Shown piece by piece: positions 46,865 through 54,666 of a stretch of 64,000 nucleotides of DNA. Made by a program: the position numbers and the translations under genes. How positions within the stretch are numbered: position 1 is the stretch's first letter; each line of letters opens with the position of its first letter. A model generated the notes under the pieces. The model was not told the origin of the DNA. It searched no databases and saw only the letters and a program-made list of their open reading frames with translations. Origin of the DNA: Peribacillus acanthi (GTDB taxonomy: Bacteria > Bacillota > Bacilli > Bacillales > DSM-1321); NCBI RefSeq assembly GCF_003073175.1, contig NZ_QBBX01000007.1, forward strand, positions 1-64,000. The letters are read 5' to 3'.

Positions 46865-46895
46865 TTTTGCTAACGGTCAGGTTAGCTGAAGAAGG
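46865..46895 (+). repeat. L repeat copy 4, perfect stem
   Basis: GCTAAC (46869-46874), loop GGTCAG, GTTAGC (46881-46886), then TGAAGAAGG. Confidence 0.85.
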
Positions 46896-46954
46896 AGAGT
46901 TGAGCCGAAACGTAGAACTTATTTTCAATATGTTCTAAGAATGTGGTGATTTTA

Positions 46955-47392
46955 ATGACAGGAAAGAAACGTAAACGAATCAAAATTGGGGATGTATATG
47001 CTATACCTTTGCCTAATGACAAATATGCTTTCGGTAGAATATTTAAAGATGCTGGCATAGGAATTTATAAATATATCGGGGAAAGTATTGAAGACATTCC
47101 AAAGGATGAGGAGTACCAATTTATTGTTGGTGTATATGAATATGTTCTAAAATCAGGAGATTGGACAGTTGTAGAAAATCGCCCTTTTAAAAGTGATGAT
47201 GAAGCATATCCACCTCCTACTTGTATCATTGATAGTATTTCAGGTGAATATTCCGTTTACCATAAAGGGGAAATTCGAAGTGCAACTAAATCGGAATGTA
47301 AAGGATTAGAAGTAGCGTCAGTTTGGGCGGATAATCACATCATTGATAGGATTATGGGTGATGATAAGTGGCACAGAGATGATAAAATTTAA
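46955..47392 (+). CDS. Imm26-like immunity protein
   Basis: 145 aa from the ATG at 46955 (behind GGTGAT; a GTG at 46943 is in frame). The start IKIGDVYAIPLPNDKYAFGRIF is the Imm26 signature. The rest is acidic with aromatic residues. Third consecutive candidate immunity gene, again without a toxin, suggesting a polyimmunity stretch. Confidence 0.75.
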   Translation: MTGKKRKRIKIGDVYAIPLPNDKYAFGRIFKDAGIGIYKYIGESIEDIPKDEEYQFIVGVYEYVLKSGDWTVVENRPFKSDDEAYPPPTCIIDSISGEYSVYHKGEIRSATKSECKGLEVASVWADNHIIDRIMGDDKWHRDDKI

Positions 47393-47433
47393 TTTTTCAT
47401 TGTTCCACTATGGGGACAGAAGTTAATGAGGGT

Positions 47434-47451
47434 GACTGCTGCGGTCTTTTT
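47434..47451 (+). terminator. T hairpin of the composite repeat
   Basis: GACTG-ctg-CGGTC (one wobble) then TTTTTG; closely similar to the T hairpins at 46000 and 56759, and again preceded by a GGGGACAGAAGTTAATGAGG half. Confidence 0.65.
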
Positions 47452-47454
47452 GTT

Positions 47455-47487
47455 TGTTTGACTAACGGGGCAGGTTTGTGAAAGAAG
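47455..47487 (+). repeat. L repeat copy 5
   Basis: TTTGACTAAC-GGGGCAG-GTTTGTG-AAAGAAG; 5 of 6 arm pairs kept. Confidence 0.75.
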
Positions 47488-47531
47488 AAATGATAAAATA
47501 ATGTAATTAAAAGTTGCTGGAGGGGTTCGAA

Positions 47532-47711
47532 GTGAAGCGACCAATTGGAGTTCATATAGAAGGTAGTATTTATGCAAAGAACGGGGACGATTTAAAAAAC
47601 GATGAATTTTTGGATGCTTTTATTGAATTTATGGAAAGTAAGGGATGGAGTTTCGGTGGGGGTAGTTCCCAAATAGATGAAGAAGGCAAAAAGATAATAA
47701 ATATAGATTAA
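47532..47711 (+). CDS. Small YggL-like protein
   Basis: 59 aa from GTG at 47532, behind GGAGGGG (the frame opens at 47514). FLDAFIEFMESKGWSFGGGSSQIDEEG resembles the middle of YggL-type ribosome-binding proteins, but the protein is only about half their length. Function unknown. Confidence 0.5.
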   Translation: MKRPIGVHIEGSIYAKNGDDLKNDEFLDAFIEFMESKGWSFGGGSSQIDEEGKKIINID

Positions 47712-47747
47712 TAAGGGGTCTATTTACTTATTTGGAGGAATGGAAGA

Positions 47748-47852
47748 ATGACTATCCTTTTAGTTTCAGTGTTAGTGATAACACTGATCATTACATGGTG
47801 GGAGATTGACCATCAACGCAATAAACATCCTCGAAGGAATAAAAAGAAATAA
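47748..47852 (+). CDS. Small single-helix membrane protein
   Basis: 34 aa; ATG at 47748 about ten bases behind GGAGGAATGG. One helix (ILLVSVLVITLIITWW) and a basic tail ending RRNKKK, typical of small membrane-inserted peptides. Function unknown. Lies 36 bases after the YggL-like gene. Confidence 0.5.
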   Translation: MTILLVSVLVITLIITWWEIDHQRNKHPRRNKKK

Positions 47853-47997
47853 TAAACTACTTGATATGTGGGATAATCCTATTTGATGAAATCCTTACTG
47901 AGCTAAAGTAAGCAGAATAGTTAAAATCAAAAGTCTTCAATCTTAAAAAGAAAAGCGATTTGAAACTTAATATAACTTTGTACAGGAGTAGTATGGA

Positions 47998-48195
47998 ATG
48001 AAGGATTTATTATTATATTTAATGGCATTCTTAGGAATCTTAGTTATGATAATTAGTGTGATTAATATGTACATCATTGACATGAAAAATAAGAAGTGTT
48101 ATGAAAAGAAAAGCAAATCGAAACAAAAAAAATTGATGATAATTGGGTTAATTGTTTTTATTTTGTCACGAATTTTACATGGGCAACTTCTTTAA
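47998..48195 (+). CDS. Small two-helix membrane protein
   Basis: 65 aa. Two hydrophobic helices (about 4-27 and 46-62) around a lysine-rich loop. Ribosome site CAGGAGTAGTATGGA. No recognised family. Followed by T and L repeats. Confidence 0.5.
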   Translation: MKDLLLYLMAFLGILVMIISVINMYIIDMKNKKCYEKKSKSKQKKLMIIGLIVFILSRILHGQLL

Positions 48196-48228
48196 GGATT
48201 CCATGTTGAAGGTGAGGACTTAACTTGG

Positions 48229-48258
48229 GCGGTGATCCAAAAGGATTATCGCTCTTTA
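48229..48258 (+). terminator. T hairpin of the composite repeat
   Basis: GCGGTGATCC-aaaa-GGATTATCGC then TCTTTATT. Same family as at 45394, 49389 and 51080. Confidence 0.75.
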
Positions 48259-48287
48259 TTATGGATTTATGATTAAGTGCTTCTATA

Positions 48288-48313
48288 GTAGTAAAGGGCA
48301 GATAAGTTGAAGA
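48288..48313 (+). repeat. L repeat copy 6 (degenerate 5' arm)
   Basis: GTAGTAAA-GGGCAG-ATAAGTTGAAG; loop and tail conserved. Confidence 0.55.
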
Positions 48314-48402
48314 TTGTGGGTTAATTTGGCAGCAAGTGAATTGAAACATCATTGGTTTGGGAAACGTATAAAAAGAAACTCTAAAAAAGGAATTGAGTAA
48401 CA

Positions 48403-48834
48403 TTGACGGAGTATTTCTATTTATTAATATTATCATTCGTAATTCTTGTGGGGATGTCGGCTTATCTTTGGTATTTTTACAAACTGAAAAAGAAAAACGG
48501 AGATTCGTATAAGATAGAAATCAAGTCCATTCTTGCCGTGGTCTTTTTTATTCTTCTATCAGGGTCTCTGTTCGTTCATTCTTTGTTAGATTTACCTAAC
48601 GTGTTGGCTAATAAAACGGAACAATATAAAGGGAAATGTGAAATATGGATATTTGAAAGTGCGAGAGGAGGACATACTTCGGTGGACTTTGAAAACCATA
48701 GCATCATGTTTCCTGAGAATTACCAAGGGGCAAAGGAAGGAAGCTACTACTGCGAAGTGGATTATTATCCACGAACTGAAATGGGAAAATCATTGAAATT
48801 TTATCAATCAAAGGGTGGAAAATCATTGAATTAG
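48403..48834 (+). CDS. Membrane-anchored protein of unknown function
   Basis: 143 aa from TTG at 48403 behind AAAGGAATTGAG. Two helices (about 5-27 and 42-65), then an outside domain of about 75 residues (KCEIWIFESARGGHTSVDFEN) with two cysteines (in KGKCEIW and YYCEVDYY) that could pair. Unrecognised family. Confidence 0.55.
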   Translation: MTEYFYLLILSFVILVGMSAYLWYFYKLKKKNGDSYKIEIKSILAVVFFILLSGSLFVHSLLDLPNVLANKTEQYKGKCEIWIFESARGGHTSVDFENHSIMFPENYQGAKEGSYYCEVDYYPRTEMGKSLKFYQSKGGKSLN

Positions 48835-48861
48835 AAATACGTCTCTACTTTAACTATAAAG

Positions 48862-48889
48862 GGCATTGCTTGGAATAGGGATGCTTTTT
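48862..48889 (+). terminator. Weak T hairpin
   Basis: GGCAT...ATGC(C) with a long loop followed by CTTTTTC; placed before an L copy as elsewhere. Confidence 0.4.
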
Positions 48890-48892
48890 CTT

Positions 48893-48925
48893 ATTAAACA
48901 AAAGGTCAGGTAGAGTTTAATAAAC
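48893..48925 (+). repeat. L repeat copy 7 (degenerate)
   Basis: TTAAACAAAA-GGTCAG-GTAGAGTTTAATAAA; recognisable by the GGTCAG loop and preceding ACAAAA. Confidence 0.45.
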
Positions 48926-49041
48926 TTTCTAGAGCTATAAGTCGTTAATGATAAGAAGAATAAAGCTATATAATCATTTATTGTTTGATTTTTCCATTGG
49001 AAATTGACTTGATATTCATAATAATTTTCTCAGGTGATGAA

Positions 49042-49311
49042 ATGAAAGATTTTGATTTATTAATAATAGGGGTCTCTGTTATAATCTTAGGTCCTATACT
49101 CATTGTCCTGTCTTGGGGTCATTTAAGTTGGCTTATTGAGGTAATAAAAAGTGAACGTGCTGATACCAAATGGTTTGTTCTTTTAATTGAATTAACCAGT
49201 AATAACCTTGGAACTGTTGGTTCGTTCTTAGCAGGGATTTTTATGACTCTAATGGGAGCTATTCTAATGATTGCTTTTTTAGTGGAGGGTATTCTGTCTT
49301 CTGTTAGGTAA
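49042..49311 (+). CDS. Small membrane protein
   Basis: 89 aa from the ATG at 49042, behind AGGTGATGAA (the frame opens at 48985). Two strong helices (about 6-30 and 60-83) with a short charged loop. No recognised family. Followed by the T/L pair at 49371-49459. Confidence 0.5.
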   Translation: MKDFDLLIIGVSVIILGPILIVLSWGHLSWLIEVIKSERADTKWFVLLIELTSNNLGTVGSFLAGIFMTLMGAILMIAFLVEGILSSVR

Positions 49312-49370
49312 TAAAGTTGTATTAAGACTTGTTGAAACATTAGGTTCTGTTAAAGAACAATATTCATTTT

Positions 49371-49459
49371 CTTGTTGAACTAACGGCTGCGTTGATCCAA
49401 GAAGGATTAACGCCTTTTTTGTATAAGTCTTTATTGAAAAAAAGGGGAAGAATAGTTCA
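49371..49459 (+). repeat. Full composite repeat: half L, T hairpin, L copy 8
   Basis: CTTGTTGAACTAACGG (49371-49386) begins like L, then the T hairpin GCGTTGATCC-aagaa-GGATTAACGC with CTTTTTT (49389-49420), then a degenerate L (ATTGAAAAAAAGGGGAAGAATAGTTC, 49433-49459). It shows that the T hairpin is embedded between two L-like halves. Confidence 0.6.
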
Positions 49460-49498
49460 TTTAGCATTTATTTTACCAACATTTTTTGGAGGCATCGA

Positions 49499-49630
49499 AT
49501 GGGAAGATATCTAATTGGGATTGTAATGGTTATTGTAGGATTCATACTCTTAATCATTACAAAGAATAATAACTTTAAAGAAGTTGAAGAATCATTGGTG
49601 ATAGCTAATCATTTTTACTATTTGGATTAA
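49499..49630 (+). CDS. Small membrane protein, possibly frameshifted
   Basis: 43 aa behind GGAGGCATCGA: one helix (YLIGIVMVIVGFILLIIT) and a charged tail ending at TAA. In a neighbouring frame a second helix-like segment (SFLLFGLIYIVYKVIRKR) continues right across this stop, so an original two-helix protein may have been broken by a one-base change. Confidence 0.4.
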   Translation: MGRYLIGIVMVIVGFILLIITKNNNFKEVEESLVIANHFYYLD

Positions 49631-49704
49631 TATATATCGTATATAAAGTTATTCGAAAACGTTAAAATCCATCTTCGATTAACGGGAGCAAGTCCCAGAT
49701 CGTG

Positions 49705-49730
49705 CTGCCATATAGGGCGGTAATTTTTTT
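49705..49730 (+). terminator. T hairpin of the composite repeat
   Basis: CTGCC-atatag-GGCGG then TAATTTTTTT, preceded by GATTAACGGGAGCAAG, a first L-like half. Confidence 0.65.
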
Positions 49731-49731
49731 A

Positions 49732-49757
49732 TCTAAAAAAGGGGCATGTTTGTGAAT
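49732..49757 (+). repeat. L repeat copy 9 (degenerate)
   Basis: TCTAAAAAA-GGGGCA-TGTTTGTGAATAA; conserved left part and loop. Confidence 0.5.
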
Positions 49758-49885
49758 AATAATAAAATAATTTGATTTATAAAGGCAAAACGAAAGAATA
49801 TAATTATTAAAAATGGGTCTAGAAGAAGCCACTAGTTACCAATATACAGGATGATAATACTCTGCGATAATTTCACTGAGGGAAG

Positions 49886-50248
49886 GTGAAAATCATAGAT
49901 ACAATTAAATTCATTTTTATTATTTTCTTGCTATTAGGATCAATTGCCATCATGGTATGGATTAAAAAGAAATTCAATATAAATGAAAAAATAGGCTGGT
50001 ATTATAAGCCAGTTAATAACCTTCATAAATGGTTGGAAAGATCATTTTTGATAGTATGGTTTGCATTTATAATGGTAGGATTAACACTTGGAATTTCCGT
50101 AAAGAGTTATTTTTTGTTTATCTTTTTACTTGTTTTTGCTGGTCTCCGAGCATTTATGGAATGGAAATACGAAGTAGAAACAAAGCGTTATTACCTATCA
50201 TTAATTAATGTAATACAAGTGTTAATAATCTTAATTATTCTTCTGTAA
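49886..50248 (+). CDS. DUF4181-like membrane protein
   Basis: 120 aa, four hydrophobic helices, with the GWYYKPVNNLHKWLERS loop that resembles DUF4181. Start tentatively GTG at 49886; the GAGGGAAG upstream is close, so a slightly later start is possible. Followed by L copy 10. Confidence 0.55.
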   Translation: MKIIDTIKFIFIIFLLLGSIAIMVWIKKKFNINEKIGWYYKPVNNLHKWLERSFLIVWFAFIMVGLTLGISVKSYFLFIFLLVFAGLRAFMEWKYEVETKRYYLSLINVIQVLIILIILL

Positions 50249-50358
50249 TAGATACAAGTGTAGCTAACAATACTATAAAGAATTGATGGGGGATGAATTT
50301 TTAACAGACCTCTCCCTTATTTTTGGTCGATTCATTTGTAGATTGTAAAATGATTCAC

Positions 50359-50389
50359 TTAAACTATCGGGCAGTTTTCTTGAAGAAGG
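50359..50389 (+). repeat. L repeat copy 10
   Basis: TTAAACTATC-GGGCAG-TTTTCTTGAAGAAGG; tail fully conserved. Confidence 0.65.
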
Positions 50390-50446
50390 AATATTGGTTT
50401 ATAGCAAAGAATAGATAACAACTATAAAATTTTAGGGAGTGAGAAA

Positions 50447-51070
50447 ATGATGATTAATAATGAAATTATAGGTTCTAAAAGTATTCCTTTTAGATTGATT
50501 GAACAAAAAGAAGAAACAAATAATTTAGTTATTGTCTTACCTGGGGCGGGTTACACATCACAAGCTCCATTGTTACACTTTGCAACAGGGTTATTTTACA
50601 ATAAATGTTTTGATGTATTACATATTAACTATACATTTAGTAGACAAGAGATGTCTGCTCTAAATGAAAGGGATTTCGCAAGAGATGTACAACTTGCAAT
50701 CGACAACGCAATCAAGGACAAGAAATACAGTAATTATTATATTGTGGCTAAATCAATTGGAACAAAAGCTTTGAGTTATCTGCTTGATAATACAATGTTG
50801 AAAACTGCAAAAGTAGTATGGTTGACTCCATTACTACAAAATGATGACGTATTTAATACAATGGTTAACAGTGATAATAAAGGACTTTGTATTTTTGGGG
50901 AAAAAGATAGTTTTTGTTTTATTGAGGATCGTTTTGAAAAATTGAAAAATAATCAAAATCTTATATTAAAAGTGGTTGATGGTGGAAATCACAGTTTAGA
51001 ACTTGATAAAGAACCAATAAAATCTATTGAAATACTAAAAAGTGTAATTTCAGATATTAATGAGTTTTAA
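50447..51070 (+). CDS. Alpha/beta hydrolase
   Basis: 207 aa (ATGATG start behind AGGGAGTGAGAAA). VIVLPGAGYTSQ gives the oxyanion-hole loop; the nucleophile elbow is AKSIGT (A replacing the first G), the acid lies in FGEKDSF and the histidine in GGNHSLE. Small cytosolic hydrolase of the dienelactone/YdeN type; substrate unknown. Followed by T and L repeats. Confidence 0.75.
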   Translation: MMINNEIIGSKSIPFRLIEQKEETNNLVIVLPGAGYTSQAPLLHFATGLFYNKCFDVLHINYTFSRQEMSALNERDFARDVQLAIDNAIKDKKYSNYYIVAKSIGTKALSYLLDNTMLKTAKVVWLTPLLQNDDVFNTMVNSDNKGLCIFGEKDSFCFIEDRFEKLKNNQNLILKVVDGGNHSLELDKEPIKSIEILKSVISDINEF

Positions 51071-51079
51071 ATTAACGGG

Positions 51080-51105
51080 GGCGTTGATCTAGGAGGATTA
51101 ACGGC
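51080..51105 (+). terminator. T hairpin of the composite repeat
   Basis: GGCGTTGATC-tagga-GGATTAACGGC, close relative of the 49389 hairpin; preceded by ATTAACGGGG. Weak T run. Confidence 0.6.
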
Positions 51106-51125
51106 CTATTTTGTTGATATCCTTT

Positions 51126-51156
51126 TTAACAAAAGGGGCAGATTAGTGAAAAAAGG
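51126..51156 (+). repeat. L repeat copy 11
   Basis: TTAACAAAA-GGGGCAG-ATTAGTGAAAAAAGG. Confidence 0.65.
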
Positions 51157-51169
51157 AATAAATGTTATG

Positions 51170-51193
51170 GCTACTCAGATGAGTAGCTTTTTT
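51170..51193 (+). terminator. Strong terminator before the sigma factor gene
   Basis: GCTACTC-agat-GAGTAGC then TTTTTT, a perfect 7-bp stem. Confidence 0.85.
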
Positions 51194-51271
51194 ATTGTTA
51201 AAATAAAAATAATGAAACTAATACATAATTCGGTCGTCTTAGCATTAAGTGAGAAATGAGGTGGAATAAGC

Positions 51272-51814
51272 TTGAGTAGAGTGTTTGGTAAGGAAAATAT
51301 TAATCCGGAAAATAAAGACGTGTGGTTTGAAATAATTATGGATGAATATGGTGACAGGTTAACTAAGCTTTCCTATAACTATACAAAGGATTGGAATCTT
51401 GCAGAAGATATAGTGCAGGATGTATTTATTACTTGTTATAAAGAATATGAAAACATTGATAAGATTGTATCTTTTAAAGCTTGGATATTTAGGATCACAA
51501 TAAACAAGTGTAAAGATTTATTAAAGAGTTCGATTTTTAAAAGGGTTGTTTCGAACTCTAACCTACTTAAACTTATAAAATCTTCAGAATTGTCACCGGA
51601 AATGTCCATAATGAAGAGTAGCGTAGAGGAATTTTTATCTACTTGTATTTTAGTACTACCCCTTAAATACCGTGAAGTTATAACCCTATATTATTATGAG
51701 GAATTATCAATTGAAGAAATAAGTGAAATCTTGAAGATAAATAGAAATACAATAAAAACTAGACTGAATAGGGCAAGGATGAAATTAAAAGCATTGATGG
51801 AAAGGTGGAAGTAA
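51272..51814 (+). CDS. ECF-type RNA polymerase sigma factor
   Basis: 180 aa from TTG at 51272 behind GAGGTGG. Region 2 (YTKDWNLAEDIVQDVFITCYKEYEN, SFKAWIFRITINKCKDLLK) and region 4 (LPLKYREVITLYYYEELSIEEISEIL, then NRNTIKTRLNRARMKLK) are both complete. One base separates its stop from the next gene, a probable membrane-bound regulator. Its regulon cannot be read here. Confidence 0.88.
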   Translation: MSRVFGKENINPENKDVWFEIIMDEYGDRLTKLSYNYTKDWNLAEDIVQDVFITCYKEYENIDKIVSFKAWIFRITINKCKDLLKSSIFKRVVSNSNLLKLIKSSELSPEMSIMKSSVEEFLSTCILVLPLKYREVITLYYYEELSIEEISEILKINRNTIKTRLNRARMKLKALMERWK

Positions 51815-51815
51815 A

Positions 51816-52838
51816 ATGGAGAAAGAACTCAGTAACTTAAGGAACGCAATGAATTCTTCCACTCACAAAGGTATACACTTTACAGATTTACAGAAAAAAA
51901 AGATTAGAGCTTCACTTCACGATTCAGAAAAAAATATGATTAGAAAACCAAATTTATATATTTATTTAATCACCACGCTGGCAGCATCCTTATTTATTCT
52001 ACTCTTTTATACAGATATAATAGCCAACTTATCTTTAAAAGATGGTGTTAAGCAAGGAGCCAAGCAGACTTTAGAAAGCGAATGGAAAATTAGAAACGAT
52101 TACTCAAGAAATGGTAAAGTACTTTTTTATGTTTTCGAAGATCCTTATCTGTCTGCCGGTAAACCTTTTGGTTATATTTTTAGTTTCAAGGAACCTTTTG
52201 ATGCCTATAAGGGAAAAGAAATAGAAATATACGCAACCCATAAAGATACAGGTGAGCGTATAAATGTATTACCTTCAAAAAAGGTTACCGAACCATCCTC
52301 TGGTTATTCTAGTTTAGGAAGGTTTACTACAATGTTAATTCTTCCAAAAGGTGGACTTTGGAAATATGAGGTCTATTTTGATAAGAAATTTTATGGTGAT
52401 GTAGTATTGTCAGTTGGGAAAGAAACAATTTTACCAAAAAATATTCCTAATTTTGTTCAAACAAGTGACTTTGAAAAGATTGATTGGAACCGTAAAGCTG
52501 TGTATATAGACAACAATATCTTGGGGAATAAACATAAATCAGGTGTTATTGGTGCTGATATGCCAAGCATAAACATCAACCAAAAGTGGATGTGGCACCT
52601 TTGGGGCATTGAAAATCGCAAGGAAACTAAATTAACGGTCGTTGGATTTCACAGAGAAACGGGAACTGTCCATCAAATACTAACCACAAGTTGGACGATA
52701 GGTCTTGGAGGAGAGAATAATGGAGCAGATGCCCACGCACCTTCAAGCGTGAACATTCCAACGGCAGGAGAATGGGCGATTTTACTTTATGTAGATGGGA
52801 AATTATTCGATGTATTAGTCTACAACATAAAAGACTAA
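51816..52838 (+). CDS. DUF4871 membrane protein, probable anti-sigma partner
   Basis: 340 aa. Short N-terminal cytosolic part, one helix (about 47-72), then an outside domain with the DUF4871 pattern (GKPFGYIFSFKEPFDAYKGK, and GENNGADAHAPSS near the end). Starts one base after the sigma gene, behind AAGGTGG. The cytosolic part is about 45 residues with no zinc-anti-sigma motif, so the anti-sigma role is by position only. Confidence 0.65.
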   Translation: MEKELSNLRNAMNSSTHKGIHFTDLQKKKIRASLHDSEKNMIRKPNLYIYLITTLAASLFILLFYTDIIANLSLKDGVKQGAKQTLESEWKIRNDYSRNGKVLFYVFEDPYLSAGKPFGYIFSFKEPFDAYKGKEIEIYATHKDTGERINVLPSKKVTEPSSGYSSLGRFTTMLILPKGGLWKYEVYFDKKFYGDVVLSVGKETILPKNIPNFVQTSDFEKIDWNRKAVYIDNNILGNKHKSGVIGADMPSININQKWMWHLWGIENRKETKLTVVGFHRETGTVHQILTTSWTIGLGGENNGADAHAPSSVNIPTAGEWAILLYVDGKLFDVLVYNIKD

Positions 52839-52854
52839 TAAATTAAGTAAGGGA

Positions 52855-52886
52855 GGACGTTAACAATATTGTTAACGTCCTTCTTT
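52855..52886 (+). terminator. Perfect palindromic terminator
   Basis: GGACGTTAACAAT and ATTGTTAACGTCC form a perfect 13-bp stem without a loop of note; TTCTTT follows. Confidence 0.8.
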
Positions 52887-52914
52887 AGGAGCACTCTTAT
52901 AGTTTGTGAAGAAT

Positions 52915-53066
52915 TGTTCTTTTGCTAAAGGGGGGATGATCTAAATTATCGCTCTATATTATTGAATAAAGATTTAAATACTGTTATGTTGCTAAAACCA
53001 GCTAATAGTTTGTCAATATTTTTCAATAAAAAATATAAAAATCTAATGCTATACTAAAAAAGGGCA
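52915..53066 (+). repeat. Degenerate T/L remnants left of the IS110 element
   Basis: TTTGCTAAAGGGGGGATGATCTAAATTATCGCTC (spread over 52921-52953) recalls both the L start and the T hairpin. At 53048-53066 TGCTATACTAAAAAAGGGC is the left half of an L copy, ending where the IS110 element appears to begin. Confidence 0.45.
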
Positions 53067-53071
53067 TGCCA

Positions 53072-53108
53072 AACAACCTTCCGTTAGTCTGATTTTGGAA
53101 GGTTTTGT
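53072..53108 (-). terminator. Terminator of the transposase gene
   Basis: AACCTTCC pairs with GGAAGGTT; T-rich on both sides, inside the IS end. Confidence 0.6.
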
Positions 53109-53130
53109 GTTATTTAGTTAGATATAGGTT

Positions 53131-54366
53131 TTAATCTATATCTTGGAAAGTCGAACTGTTCTTTAAAAGGGCAAATATCCAATGTAAGAGCTTATTTACA
53201 CATGCAATAACAGCTACTTTAAAGGGTTTTCCTTCTTCACGTTTTTTATCATAGTACTCTCGTAATTTCTTATTACGAGGAATAATTTCATCACTTGTTT
53301 TGCTCTTTCGACAGTCACGTATAGCACAACGAACAGCCATATATAAGGCGTGACGAAGCCTGCTAGACCCTCTTTTTGTGATTCGATTTTTGGTGGCTGT
53401 AAACTTACCAGATTCGAATACACTCGGATCAACCCCAGCGAAAGCTACAAGCTTTTTAGGATGAGTAAAACGATCAATCTCCCCAATTTCAGAAATAATC
53501 GTTGCCGCGATCTTTTCTCCGATACCAGGGATAGATTTGATAATATTATATTCTTCAACTTCTTTAGCGAGAGCATCTATCTCAGACTCCAACTTGGATA
53601 GATGCTCTTTGTATTGAAGAATGATGTTTATATACATACCAAGACTTAAAATATGACTCTGATAAACCGTCTTTTCAAACGGATTTCGGTTTGCTGCAGC
53701 CTTGAGCTGAATAGCTTTTTCATTAGCCCATCGATGTGAACGACTTTTACATAATTCAGCGATTTTGTCGGCTATTGTTTCTTCACTTGCCTCCAATATA
53801 TCTTCAGATGAGGGAAACTCTGAAAGAGTTAACAGTGATACTACCGAATATAAGTCACCAAAAACACCTCTGTATTCGGGGAAAACCTGGTCCAGAATTG
53901 CTTGAAATTGAAGTTTTGTTTGAACCATTACCCCCGTTATATTCTCGTGCTGTCTAGTAAGATTCCGAAGGTTTAAAAGTTGAACTCCTCGCTTTTTATA
54001 CGGCTCAAGATCCTCTTTATAAAACAGCTCGCAGAGATGGTAAGCATCTACCTCATCTGTCTTTACTTTCCGAAGACTTGAACTTTTCGCCTTATAAGAA
54101 ATCAATGGATTAATGATGATTAATAAATATCCTCTGTCCTCCAAGTATTGAACAACAGAGGAATGATAATGTCCCGTTGCTTCTAGGACGATAGGTGGTT
54201 TCTTACCTGTTTCTATCTTTACGACCTCTAGAAACTCAACAAGTAAATCAAGACCTTCAATAGTATGAGAAACTTTAAAACTCTTACGATATGGTTTGCC
54301 TTTATCCAAAAATGCTTGAACCTGACTTTCTCCTTTCGAAACATCCAGACCAACGACTGGATTCAT
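53131..54366 (-). CDS. IS110-family transposase (DEDD recombinase)
   Basis: 411 aa from the ATG at 54366 behind GGAGGAGGATTT (the frame opens at 54462). N-terminal RuvC-like domain: GLDVSKGESQ (first Asp), VLEATGHYHSS (Glu) and KVKTDEVDAYHLCEL (DxxD). C-terminal transposase_20 domain: IIKSIPGIGEKIAATIISEIG and the ending FAGVDPSVFESGKF with the serine nucleophile region. Appears intact. IS110 enzymes are guided by a bridge RNA from the noncoding end. Confidence 0.92.
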   Translation of the reverse strand: MNPVVGLDVSKGESQVQAFLDKGKPYRKSFKVSHTIEGLDLLVEFLEVVKIETGKKPPIVLEATGHYHSSVVQYLEDRGYLLIIINPLISYKAKSSSLRKVKTDEVDAYHLCELFYKEDLEPYKKRGVQLLNLRNLTRQHENITGVMVQTKLQFQAILDQVFPEYRGVFGDLYSVVSLLTLSEFPSSEDILEASEETIADKIAELCKSRSHRWANEKAIQLKAAANRNPFEKTVYQSHILSLGMYINIILQYKEHLSKLESEIDALAKEVEEYNIIKSIPGIGEKIAATIISEIGEIDRFTHPKKLVAFAGVDPSVFESGKFTATKNRITKRGSSRLRHALYMAVRCAIRDCRKSKTSDEIIPRNKKLREYYDKKREEGKPFKVAVIACVNKLLHWIFALLKNSSTFQDID

Positions 54367-54611
54367 TCTAAATCCTCCTCCTAAACTAGTAATAAGCCAG
54401 TAACCCCTAATTCCTCCATGTAGTGTCACAGCTTCGCTTGTTATACGAGATCTAAGTCCCAACCAGCCTCAATCATGTTTCTACAAGTAGGGGGCGAACA
54501 GTTTTAGCAACGGGGTCAAAGCCCCAGGGGCAGTTACGTTCTACCTTGGCCACTGATATAATAAGACCAAATAAAAAATGGTCAACCAGAAATATCTGGT
54601 GACCTTATAAT

Positions 54612-54636
54612 ACGAAGGGGCAGATTAGTGAAAAAT
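54612..54636 (+). repeat. L repeat copy 12, 3' part after the IS110 element
   Basis: ACGAA-GGGGCAG-ATTAGTGAAAAA resumes right after the IS; nearly identical to L copy 11. Confidence 0.65.
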
Positions 54637-54666
54637 AAATTGTATAGAAAGAAGGTGAATATTGCT

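Larger units (their letters stand above)
53067..54611 (-). mobile_element. IS110-family element inserted in an L repeat
   Basis: About 1.55 kb with one transposase gene (53131-54366) and a 245-base noncoding end upstream of it; no terminal inverted repeats, as usual for IS110. The left flank ends ACTAAAAAAGGGC and the right flank begins GGGGCAGATTAGTG, so the insertion point falls in the GGGGCAG loop of an L copy. The noncoding end itself contains AACGGGG (54509-54515) and GGGGCAG (54527-54533) and a GGTC-CCAG/CTGG-GACC hairpin (54580-54604). Exact ends are estimated. Confidence 0.65.
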
